Positions 45,860-53,895 of a DNA stretch of 64,000 nucleotides are shown here, piece by piece. A program made the position numbers and the translations under genes. The stretch is from Pseudomonadales bacterium (GTDB taxonomy: Bacteria > Pseudomonadota > Gammaproteobacteria > Pseudomonadales > Pseudohongiellaceae). The notes under the pieces are model-generated. The model searched no databases, was not told the DNA's origin, and saw nothing but the letters and a program-made list of their open reading frames with translations. Numbering within the stretch: position 1 is the stretch's first letter; the number at the start of each line of letters is the position of its first letter. The stretch spans positions 1,612,001-1,676,000 of the forward strand of contig JACKOH010000002.1 in assembly GCA_024234395.1 (NCBI GenBank). Direction: 5' to 3'.

Positions 45860-47631
45860 AGGTCAGGCCCCATGGTCAGGTGCAGACGCAGTTTGTTGTC
45901 GTTGTCCAGCGCCGACGCCAGATCCACCCTGACCGGCCCCAGTGGCGATAACCAGCGTACGCCAATGCCAACGCTCTTCTGCATTTCGATATTGTTCAGA
46001 TCGAGGAAGGCGTTGCCGGCGTCGGCAAAAACTGCCAGCTTCCAGTTGGGCAGTATATTGAAATCATATTCGGCACTGCCTACCAGCAGGTGCTTACCCC
46101 CGACCACCTCACCGTCGTCATCGAGCGGAGCCAGCGACTGGTACTTGTAGCCGCGTACCGACTGGTCGCCACCGGTAAAATACTGAATTGACACGGGCAG
46201 GTCGTGGATATTGTTGGTCAGGGTGGTACCGGCCTCGAACCGCAGCAGGACACGACCGGGGCCCAATCGATTGATCAGTTTGCCGCCCACGTGCAGTTGC
46301 AGAAAGGAATCGGTCGACAGAAGGGTGTCAGATGCCCCACTTAACTGGCCATACAGGTTCCAGCCCTTTTGTGGATAGAGGGCATCGTCGGCCCGGGTCC
46401 GGGACAGGCTGACTCCCGGGATAAGCAGGTCGGTCACCTCATCGGTGTCATTGATGGTCGAGCGGTCGTGCTGATAGTTAACGAAATAGGTCTGTCGCCA
46501 CAACCAGCGATTGATAAAACTGTAACTGGCACCCAGTTTGCCGGTTCTGGATATAAAGGTATCGGTATCTTCGCGTTGCAGCCCCCCGGACAGTACCAGT
46601 TGTTCAGTGGCCGGATTATGCCAGGGAATCGTGTAGTTGGCGTCCAGGGCCTGCTGAATCGGTGAGGCACTGGATTTGACATCGAAGCGATGGCCGCGCT
46701 GGTTCAGGTAGCGGTCTTCATAGTCCAGCCGGACCCGGGGTCCAATATCGGTAGTGGCACCGATTCCGGTCGAATAAACGCGCCGTGGCCTCAGTTCCAG
46801 GCCTACCTGGATGGGAATGCTTTGACCGGACGCCTGTTCCAGCGACGGAGTCACGTTCACGGTGCTGAAATAATAGCTCTCGCTGAGGATGTTACGCAGT
46901 TCCACCAGGCTGTTGGTGGAATAGTCGCTGCCACTCTGGAAATTGATGTAGCGGCGAATGAAGTCTTCCGACAGCCCGTCCACCGGCTCCAGGTTGATCC
47001 TGCCGAACTGAAATCTTTCGCCGGGGTCGAAATCGATATGGATGCTGGCGTTGTTGTTCTGCAGGTCGAGACGCAGTTCCGAATTGGCGAAGCGGGCCGA
47101 GAAGAAGCCCAACTCGACGGCGCGGGAACTCAATTCAGCCTTGCTGCGCTCGTATAACGCATGATTAAGCTGATCTCCCTCCTTCACGGGTAGATCCAGC
47201 AGGGTTTGAGTAAACAGTTCCGGGTGACTGGAAATTTCCACATCGACGGTAGTCACCGTCACCGGATCGCCCGGGGTGACCGTGATCTGCAGTCCCCAAC
47301 AGTCTTCCTCCTCCAGAAATTCACTCTGTTCTTCCAGGTAATAGTAGCCCAGTGCCCGTCCGGCCCGGATGATCTGTCGGCGGATATCCGGAAGCGACCT
47401 GTTAAGATAACGTGGTTCGGTGTCACATGATCGGGCCGGCAGCTGGACCAGGGCCCGTATATTGTCTTCCAGGGCCGGCGGCGCATTGGTGATCCGCAGA
47501 GCGGGCGGCTGGGCCATCGCCAGGGAGCTGAGCGTCAGCAGCAGACACAGCACAACGGCAAGGGTTCCCGGATGTGAAACCTGGCGCTCTGGCGGAAGCG
47601 CTACAGCTGCAACTGGCTGGTATGTCTCCAT
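45856..47631 (-). CDS. tamA: TamA, Omp85-family outer-membrane protein
   Basis: A 591-residue protein starting at METYQPVAAVAL, with a signal peptide ending AMAQ; a GTG 25 codons upstream is weaker. Three POTRA domains span about 35-270 (ALGYYYLEEQSEF, LFTQTLLDLPVKEGDQLNHALYERSKAEL). The Omp85 barrel follows with SYSFINRWLWRQTYFVNYQHDRS, YFTGGDQSVRGYKYQSLAPLDDDGEVVGGKHLLVGSAEYDF (lid-lock RGY) and a C-terminal strand. It pairs with TamB directly downstream. Confidence 0.93.
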   Translation of the reverse strand: METYQPVAAVALPPERQVSHPGTLAVVLCLLLTLSSLAMAQPPALRITNAPPALEDNIRALVQLPARSCDTEPRYLNRSLPDIRRQIIRAGRALGYYYLEEQSEFLEEEDCWGLQITVTPGDPVTVTTVDVEISSHPELFTQTLLDLPVKEGDQLNHALYERSKAELSSRAVELGFFSARFANSELRLDLQNNNASIHIDFDPGERFQFGRINLEPVDGLSEDFIRRYINFQSGSDYSTNSLVELRNILSESYYFSTVNVTPSLEQASGQSIPIQVGLELRPRRVYSTGIGATTDIGPRVRLDYEDRYLNQRGHRFDVKSSASPIQQALDANYTIPWHNPATEQLVLSGGLQREDTDTFISRTGKLGASYSFINRWLWRQTYFVNYQHDRSTINDTDEVTDLLIPGVSLSRTRADDALYPQKGWNLYGQLSGASDTLLSTDSFLQLHVGGKLINRLGPGRVLLRFEAGTTLTNNIHDLPVSIQYFTGGDQSVRGYKYQSLAPLDDDGEVVGGKHLLVGSAEYDFNILPNWKLAVFADAGNAFLDLNNIEMQKSVGIGVRWLSPLGPVRVDLASALDNDNKLRLHLTMGPDL

Positions 47632-48069
47632 GGTTCGCTTATCACTTCGATTCAACGGCCGGCAGGAGGAGCCGATGCGGAGTCGCCTGGTGACAGTGGG
47701 CTGCACGTGCCCGGATAAGGGGTGAATACGGCGGGCCGGTACAACTGACTGTTAGAGCGGGTCGTGTATCCCGGCATTCAACAGGCAAATTATAAAGCTA
47801 CTTTCTCCTGCATACGAGTTTGCTGTCAAGGCGGATTGCCGCGGTCAGGCACCGGGTTATCACCTCAGCCTCAGCAGCTGCTGGAAAGTGAGCCGGGTCA
47901 GCGGGTCCTGCTTCTGCCAATGCATCGACAGGGCAAGTGTTCCGATTGGCTGCATGAGGGGTGGGTGTGGTAGAGAGGGGGGAACAAAGGAGGGAAGCAG
48001 AAAGAGACATGCGGGTAAGTGGTAACAGGAGTAACCGCAACGGTCCGCCGGTTCGGCAGTCGATCGGAA
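47632..48069. other. gene-free stretch upstream of tamA
   Basis: About 440 bases separate tamA from the 208-residue hypothetical gene that follows on the same strand. Short frames on both strands lack ribosome sites and domain motifs. I see no repeat, tRNA or clear promoter beyond what tamA would need. Confidence 0.4.
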
Positions 48070-48696
48070 TTATTCCTTTACCGGGTTCAACTTTTCCTGT
48101 TTGCGCCGTTGCAGCTCGTTTTCGATGGCACCGACGTTCTTATCAATTTTTTCCCGTGCCTTGAGTAATTTGCTCTCCAGGATTTCCAGTTCTTCCTCGC
48201 TGTCATCGGTCAGCCCGTTACGGAATACCCTGACACACTCGTTGACGGCATCGGTATAGGTGGAGTTGGTCTCCACCAGCAGGGCGTCCAGTTGTTCCTG
48301 GGTGTGCGGTACGATTTCTTCGGGAAACAGGCGCTGTTTCAGAATTTCGCAACAGTCGGTTTCAAATATTTCATCGATGGCCCGGGCCACATAGATTTCC
48401 AGGGAGTCCCGGAAGTGTTTGTTGCGGACTGTATTGTCAGCAAAGAAATCGTCAATAACCTTGACGTTTTTCTTGTTGCAGCTCAGGAACTGGTCGGCGT
48501 CATCCGGATTTTCGGGCAGGTTGAAACGGACCGTGCGACGACTGTCGTCAATCTCGTTGATATAGAGATCCACGGTACGGGCAACGATAGCCCGTTTGGC
48601 GCCATTCATGGTGTTCCAGGCGCGATCGTAGTACCACCTGACGATATCGGCGGCGGTGTATCCGGAGAAGGAAGGACGGGATTCGAAAAGTTTCAT
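48070..48696 (-). CDS. hypothetical cytoplasmic protein with C-terminal coiled coil
   Basis: A 208-residue protein beginning MKLFESRPSFSGYTAADIVRWYYDRAWNTMNGAKRAIVARTVDLYINEID, soluble and mostly helical. The last 50 residues (SEEELEILESKLLKAREKIDKNVGAIENELQRRKQEK) look like a coiled coil. No named family is recognised. Its start lies 126 bases from the palindromic LexA-like box at 48822-48837, which could act on this divergent gene too. Confidence 0.6.
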   Translation of the reverse strand: MKLFESRPSFSGYTAADIVRWYYDRAWNTMNGAKRAIVARTVDLYINEIDDSRRTVRFNLPENPDDADQFLSCNKKNVKVIDDFFADNTVRNKHFRDSLEIYVARAIDEIFETDCCEILKQRLFPEEIVPHTQEQLDALLVETNSTYTDAVNECVRVFRNGLTDDSEEELEILESKLLKAREKIDKNVGAIENELQRRKQEKLNPVKE

Positions 48697-48821
48697 GGTA
48701 ATTGTTCGTTTTTTAGTCGGCAGTTTAGCACAGGTTCCGGACAATGCCAGAACCCCGGAAGCCTCGCCAGTACTGCATTTCGGCGGATGTCCGGCCTGGT
48801 GGATTCAATACTTCTAAAGTA

Positions 48822-48837
48822 CTGTATAAATATACAT
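48822..48837 (+). promoter_or_regulatory. LexA-like (SOS) box upstream of peptide copy B
   Basis: CTGTATAAATATACAT matches the LexA consensus CTGT-N8-ACAG at 7 of 8 fixed bases and has the alternating AT core of strong SOS boxes. With flanks, TACTGTATAAATATACATGG is 16 of 20 identical to the extended consensus. The region downstream (CATGG, CGGT, CCAT) is conserved in the promoter of copy A. The box is 128 bases before the peptide start. Confidence 0.55.
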
Positions 48838-48965
48838 GGATCGGTAAACCCATATTCAGCATAGCCGCAAACGACTACTCTGCAACCGTGGCCAGAAGAT
48901 ACTGCCACAGCAGGAACCAGACCAAGAGAAACTGTACAAACTTAAACCAACTCGATTCCAAGGCC

Positions 48966-49070
48966 ATGAACACAGAAAAATTCCACTATCCAGTCTCCTC
49001 AACCGTGTCAAACTATCGTAATACATTGATATTAATGACTATATTGGCAGTTTATGCAATCGCCAACTAA
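48966..49070 (+). CDS. 34-residue single-helix membrane peptide, copy B
   Basis: The sequence is a polar N-terminus (MNTEKFHYPVSSTVSNYRN) followed by one helix (TLILMTILAVYAIAN). It pairs with copy A at 7368-7478: shared residues include MNT, F, YP, S, V and the helix pattern L-x-LM-x-IL-x-VY. Codons of the shared residues differ mostly at silent positions. Codon use (TTG, ATA, TTA) is AT-richer than the neighbours. The ribosome site is weak (AAGG only two bases from the ATG) and the leader is long, which suggests translational control. Confidence 0.55.
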   Translation: MNTEKFHYPVSSTVSNYRNTLILMTILAVYAIAN

Positions 49071-49182
49071 ACTTGCGGCGAACCGGCCAAGCGTGCGACC
49101 CCTGGTCGCGAGTCGCAGGTCCGGGATCCGCAAGGGTCTGCAGCAACGGCCATTTCAGTCAATTCACACGTGGAGTAGCGTC

Positions 49183-49350
49183 ATGAACAATCACAATTCA
49201 GTGCAACTGCTGCGTCTTGTCACCTTACTTCCCCTGATCGTGGTACTGGCTGCCATCGTCTTCGAAGGCCGTCTTGACGGCGCCCTGCCAGACTGGCAAC
49301 CCGACCCTCAACTGGTGTTGACGCTGTCCGACCAGCCGTTCCAGGACTGA
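49183..49350 (+). CDS. 55-residue membrane protein of unknown function
   Basis: The ATG follows GTGGAG with good spacing. The chain has one membrane helix (LLRLVTLLPLIVVLAAIVFEG) and a polar, Trp/Pro-containing tail (LPDWQPDPQLVLTLSDQPF). It is not related to the peptide pair by sequence. It stands between peptide copy B and a START-domain gene on the same strand. Confidence 0.5.
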   Translation: MNNHNSVQLLRLVTLLPLIVVLAAIVFEGRLDGALPDWQPDPQLVLTLSDQPFQD

Positions 49351-49483
49351 TTGGTCCACAGCCGGCATCTTTTACTGCCGAACGCGGCGGGCCTGGATGC
49401 GCCACTACTGTGTCGTATGACCGGTCGGTGAACCTTTTGTTACAGCGCTAATGCCGACCATTCTGACGACGATAGAGTTCGAC

Positions 49484-50218
49484 ATGCGAACTCTGTTACT
49501 GCTGTCGAGTCTGATTGTTTTTTTCTGGAACGGAGAGTATGCCGCCGCCGGGCTGGAGGACTGGACTCTGCGCCGCGATGAAAATGGCATCCAGGTGTAT
49601 ACCCGAGCGGTGGTCGGTTCTCCCTACGACGAAGTGCTAACCACCACGGTGGTTGATAATCTGCGGCTTGCCTCGCTGGTGGCAGTGCTTCAGGATCCTG
49701 CAGCCTGTCCGCGCTGGGTACACCATTGTTCCAGGTCGCACCTGCTGAGCACTGTAAGTGAACGGGAGGTCTACGTTTACTCCTATAACGACATGCCATT
49801 CCCGATCCGGGACCGGGAAATCATTTCCCACGTGCTGTGGAGCCAGGACCCGGTGAACCGTTCGCTGACAATGACCGGTACGGCGGTTGATGGTTTTGTG
49901 GACCGGACGCCGGGCAGCGTCAGACTCACCGAGGCCCGGGTTGCCTGGCGGTTCCAGCCGCTGGCTGGCGGCAGGATCAGGATAACCAACCGGGCGCACC
50001 TGAATCCAGGCTCGCGTATTCCGGCCTGGCTGACCAATAATCTGCTGGTGGAAACCCCCTTCCTGACCATGAGCGCGTTTATTTCCCTCGCCCGAACTTC
50101 AGACTTCCGTGAAGCGAAAGCCTCTTTTGTCAGCGAACCGTCCGTCTTTGCGGGAGCCGGATCGCGTCAGGAGCCCGGCATAGACTCCATTCAGATCCCT
50201 CTATTGACCAGCGACTGA
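49484..50218 (+). CDS. exported START-domain protein
   Basis: A 244-residue protein beginning MRTLLLLSSLIVFFWNGEYAAA, a signal peptide; an ATG 11 codons upstream is possible. The START lipid-binding fold is visible as WTLRRDENGIQVYTRAVVGSPYDEVLTTTVVDN, WVHHCSRSHLL, YSYNDMPFPIRDREIISHVLW and a C-terminal helix. Bacterial exported START proteins probably bind a lipid or other hydrophobic ligand; the ligand is unknown. Confidence 0.85.
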   Translation: MRTLLLLSSLIVFFWNGEYAAAGLEDWTLRRDENGIQVYTRAVVGSPYDEVLTTTVVDNLRLASLVAVLQDPAACPRWVHHCSRSHLLSTVSEREVYVYSYNDMPFPIRDREIISHVLWSQDPVNRSLTMTGTAVDGFVDRTPGSVRLTEARVAWRFQPLAGGRIRITNRAHLNPGSRIPAWLTNNLLVETPFLTMSAFISLARTSDFREAKASFVSEPSVFAGAGSRQEPGIDSIQIPLLTSD

Positions 50219-50249
50219 TTTCTGCTCAGGTCAATTACCGACGCCTGCC

Positions 50250-50263
50250 TTGATTGAGGTCAA
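50250..50263. promoter_or_regulatory. FNR/Anr-type box before the aldolase gene
   Basis: TTGATTGAGGTCAA matches TTGAT-N4-ATCAA at 9 of 10 fixed bases and is the GTCAA variant common for Anr. A TATACT hexamer at 50307-50312 would give a start near 50319, placing the box centre at about -62, a class I activator position. Confidence 0.4.
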
Positions 50264-50411
50264 GGACTGAGCGGCGTATGGTAAGGATTCGGTAAGGGAT
50301 AGTCCTTATACTCTCAGCAATGGACCGCAGCGCAGCACCCCGGTGTGCAGGCGTTTCCGGTCCAGCCGTCCCGGAACCGGTTTATCAACTGAAAGACTGT
50401 GGTGATCGACT

Positions 50412-51458
50412 ATGGATATACAAGCAATGCTGGGCGAAGAAGCAGGGCACCTTTTAGACCACACCTGTCAGGGCATTCCCGCCTCCATGCTGCACCTGCC
50501 CGGCCCTGACTACCTGGATCGGGTGGTCAGCAGTAAACATCGTAACCCGTCGGTATTGCGGTCGCTGGCTGCCATGTACAACCAGGGCCGTCTCGGTGGC
50601 ACCGGCTACCTGTCCATCCTCCCTGTTGATCAGGGCGTGGAGCACACGGCAGGCGCCTCTTTCGCCCCTAATCCGCTCTATTTTGATCCGGATAATATAG
50701 TCCGGCTGGCAATGGAAGGCGGCTGCAATGCAGTTGCTTCCACGTTGGGTGTACTCAGCTCGGTGGCCCGCAAGTACGCCCACCGGATACCTTTCATTGT
50801 GAAGATCAACCACAATGAACTGCTGACCTATCCGACCCTGCACGATCAGACCCTGTTCGCCAGTGTGCAACAGGCATTCGACCTGGGAGCGGTGGCAGTC
50901 GGTGCGACAATCTATTTCGGTTCCCCGGAGAGCCGCCGCCAGATCCAGGAGATCAGCGAAGCCTTCGAACTGGCCCACCAGCTGGGCCTGGCGACGGTGT
51001 TGTGGGCCTACCTGCGCAATCCGGCGTTCAAAAAAGATGGCGTCGATTACCACACCGCTGCAGATACCACCGGCCAGGCCAACCACCTGGCGGTGACCAT
51101 CGACGCCGACATCGTCAAGCAGAAGCAGGCCGACTGCAATGGCGGTTTCACGGCGATCGGCTTCGGCAAGACCCATCCCGGTATGTATGACAAGCTGACC
51201 AGCGATCATCCCATCGACCTGGTCCGTTACCAGGTGGCCAACTGTTATATGGGCCGGACCGGCATGATCAATTCCGGCGGCGCCAGTGGCTCGGATGACA
51301 TGCATCAGGCAGTACGGACCGCGGTGATTAACAAGCGTGCCGGTGGCATGGGCCTGATCTCGGGACGCAAGGCTTTTCAGAAGCCCATGGCGGAAGGGGT
51401 CGCGCTGCTGAACGCGATCCAGGACGTTTACAGCGATCCGCAAATCACTGTGGCGTAA
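50412..51458 (+). CDS. fbaB: class I fructose-bisphosphate aldolase (DhnA/FbaB type)
   Basis: A 348-residue protein. The TIM-barrel pattern of archaeal-type class I aldolases is visible: [75 protein letters not shown] and [15 protein letters not shown]. It makes or cleaves fructose-1,6-bisphosphate via a Schiff base. PEP synthase begins 19 bases downstream, so the pair forms a gluconeogenic operon. The upstream FNR/Anr-like box suggests oxygen-linked control. Confidence 0.92.
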   Translation: MDIQAMLGEEAGHLLDHTCQGIPASMLHLPGPDYLDRVVSSKHRNPSVLRSLAAMYNQGRLGGTGYLSILPVDQGVEHTAGASFAPNPLYFDPDNIVRLAMEGGCNAVASTLGVLSSVARKYAHRIPFIVKINHNELLTYPTLHDQTLFASVQQAFDLGAVAVGATIYFGSPESRRQIQEISEAFELAHQLGLATVLWAYLRNPAFKKDGVDYHTAADTTGQANHLAVTIDADIVKQKQADCNGGFTAIGFGKTHPGMYDKLTSDHPIDLVRYQVANCYMGRTGMINSGGASGSDDMHQAVRTAVINKRAGGMGLISGRKAFQKPMAEGVALLNAIQDVYSDPQITVA

Positions 51459-51477
51459 GCGCGGAGTCGGAGGGGTC

Positions 51478-53895
51478 ATGGCAGAATTCAGTTACATCAG
51501 GCTGTTTTCCCAGCTGGGTATGAACGATGTCCCGCTGGTCGGGGGCAAGAACGCGTCGCTGGGTGAAATGTTCAGGGAGCTGACCGCTCAGGGCGTCAGG
51601 GTACCCAACGGTTTTGCCACGACCGCGGAAGCCTATTATCTGTACCTGGATCACAATGGCGTGCGCGAACGGATTCAGGACGCCCTGGAACAGCTGGACA
51701 GTACCGATGTGAAGGCACTGGCACGCACCGGCGAGGCGATCCGCGGCTGGATACTCGATGGTGAGATGCCGGCCCCAGTGGCCGCTGAAATCGAGGCGGC
51801 CTACAGGCTGCTGTGCCAGGAAATAAACACCAGTGAGGCCGATGTGGCGGTGCGCTCCTCAGCCACTGCCGAGGACCTGCCCGACGCCTCGTTCGCGGGG
51901 CAGCAGGAGACCTACCTCAATGTGAGTGGGGTCGAACAGTTGCAGCGCACCTGCAAGCGGGTGCTGGCCTCGCTGTTTACGGACCGTGCCATCATGTATC
52001 GCATTCACAAGGGCTTTGACCACATGAGTGTGGCGCTGTCCATCGGTGTGCAGAAAATGGTGCGCTCCGATCTGGCCTCGTCCGGGGTCATGTTCACCCT
52101 GGACACAGAGAGTGGCTTCCGCGACGTGGTGATGATTACCGCGGCCTATGGGCTGGGTGAAAATGTGGTGCAGGGAGCGGTCAATCCCGACGAGTTCCTG
52201 GTGTATAAGAAAACGCTGACCGATAACCTGCGTCCGATCATTCGCCGCCAGCTGGGATCCAAGGCGCTGAAGATGATCTACAGCGATGACGGTGTCACCG
52301 GTAACGCCACCCGCAATGTCGAGGTGCGCATGCAGGAACGCAATCGTTTCGCGATCACCGACGAAGACGTGTTACAACTGGCTCGTTATGCACTGGCCAT
52401 CGAGCAGCACTACCAGCGCCCCATGGATATTGAATGGGCCAAGGACGGTAACAGCGGTGAGTTGTTCGTGGTTCAGGCCAGGCCCGAAACGGTGCATGCC
52501 AATCAGGATGCCGCGCGCCAGGTCACCTACACACTGAAAGAAAAGGGCAGGGTGCTGGTCGAGGGCAAGAGTGTCGGTGCGCGGATCGGATCCGGACAGG
52601 TCCGGACGGTCCTGGATGCCTCCCACATGAGCGACCTGCAGCCCGGTGAGGTGCTGGTGACCGACATGACGGATCCGGACTGGGAACCGGTAATGAAAGT
52701 GGCCAGTGCCATTGTCACCAACCGTGGCGGCCGCGTCTGCCATGCCGCCATTATCGCCCGCGAACTGGGCATTCCGGCAGTAGTCGGCACAGCTAACGGC
52801 ACGGAGGTGCTGGAGGACGGTATGGCGGTGACCGTTTCCTGTGCCGAAGGAGAGACCGGCGTGGTCTATGAGGGCCTGTTGGCATTCGATTCTGAAGAGG
52901 TTGATCTGACTGCTCTCAAGCGGCCCGCAACCCACATCATGCTGATTGCCGGTAACCCGGGCCGGGCCCTGGAAGTCAGCCGGCTGTCCAATGACGGCGT
53001 CGGCCTGGCCAGGCTGGAATTCATCATCAGTCATGGTATCGGGATTCATCCACGGGCGCTGCTTGAATTCGACAACCTCGAGGGCAGCCTGAAAACCGCT
53101 ATCGCGGCACGCATCGCCGGGTATGAGGGGCCCCGTGAGTTCTATGTGGAGCGGTTGGCCGAGGGTATCGGCACCATTGCCGCGGCGTTTTATCCGAAAC
53201 CGGTCATCGTCAGAATGAGCGATTTCAAATCCAACGAGTACGCCAAACTGCTCGGTGGCGAACACTACGAACCGCAGGAGGAAAATCCCATGCTCGGCTT
53301 CCGCGGCGCATCGCGCTATCACTCCGAGCAGTTCGCCGAGTGCTTTCTGATGGAATGCGAAGCGGTCAAAAAGGTCAGGGAGCAGATGGGCCTGGTGAAC
53401 CTGGAAACCATGTTGCCTTTTGTGCGCACCGTCGATGAAGCACGTCAGGTCATCGAGCTGATGGCGACCCATGGCCTGAAGCGGGGCGAGCAGGGGTTAC
53501 GTATCAACCTGATGTGTGAAATCCCGGCCAATGCACTGCTGGCCGACCAGTTTCTGGAGCTGTGTGACGGATTCTCCATCGGTTCCAACGACCTGACCCA
53601 GTTGACTCTGGGCGTGGATCGCGATTCCGGTCTGCTGTCGCAGTTCGATGAACGCAACGAGGCCGTAACCAGGCTGATGGAGATGGCGATCAGGGCCTGT
53701 AATGCCAATAACAAGTATATTGGAATCTGCGGTCAGGCACCCTCGGACTTTCCCGAAATCACCCGCTGGCTGGTCGAGCAGGGCATTCAGTCCATCGCCC
53801 TCAACCCGGACAGCGTGCTGAAAATGACGCAGCTGGTACTGGAGGTGGAAGCCGGGCTTGCCGCTCAGGCCTCCAGTTCCTCCCAGCGGGCATAG
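51478..53895 (+). CDS. ppsA: phosphoenolpyruvate synthase
   Basis: An 805-residue protein of normal length after a strong GGAGG site. The N-terminal ATP-grasp domain has VGGKNASLGEM and RSSATAEDLPDASFAGQQETYLN. The central phospho-histidine domain has TNRGGRVCHAAIIARELGIPAVVGT with the active His. The C-terminal PEP/pyruvate barrel has GVGLARLEFIISHGIGIHPRAL, MCEIPANALLAD, GSNDLTQLTLGVDRDSG and CGQAPSDFPE. It converts pyruvate and ATP to PEP for gluconeogenesis. Its last 31 bases overlap the 3' end of uup on the other strand. Confidence 0.95.
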   Translation: MAEFSYIRLFSQLGMNDVPLVGGKNASLGEMFRELTAQGVRVPNGFATTAEAYYLYLDHNGVRERIQDALEQLDSTDVKALARTGEAIRGWILDGEMPAPVAAEIEAAYRLLCQEINTSEADVAVRSSATAEDLPDASFAGQQETYLNVSGVEQLQRTCKRVLASLFTDRAIMYRIHKGFDHMSVALSIGVQKMVRSDLASSGVMFTLDTESGFRDVVMITAAYGLGENVVQGAVNPDEFLVYKKTLTDNLRPIIRRQLGSKALKMIYSDDGVTGNATRNVEVRMQERNRFAITDEDVLQLARYALAIEQHYQRPMDIEWAKDGNSGELFVVQARPETVHANQDAARQVTYTLKEKGRVLVEGKSVGARIGSGQVRTVLDASHMSDLQPGEVLVTDMTDPDWEPVMKVASAIVTNRGGRVCHAAIIARELGIPAVVGTANGTEVLEDGMAVTVSCAEGETGVVYEGLLAFDSEEVDLTALKRPATHIMLIAGNPGRALEVSRLSNDGVGLARLEFIISHGIGIHPRALLEFDNLEGSLKTAIAARIAGYEGPREFYVERLAEGIGTIAAAFYPKPVIVRMSDFKSNEYAKLLGGEHYEPQEENPMLGFRGASRYHSEQFAECFLMECEAVKKVREQMGLVNLETMLPFVRTVDEARQVIELMATHGLKRGEQGLRINLMCEIPANALLADQFLELCDGFSIGSNDLTQLTLGVDRDSGLLSQFDERNEAVTRLMEMAIRACNANNKYIGICGQAPSDFPEITRWLVEQGIQSIALNPDSVLKMTQLVLEVEAGLAAQASSSSQRA

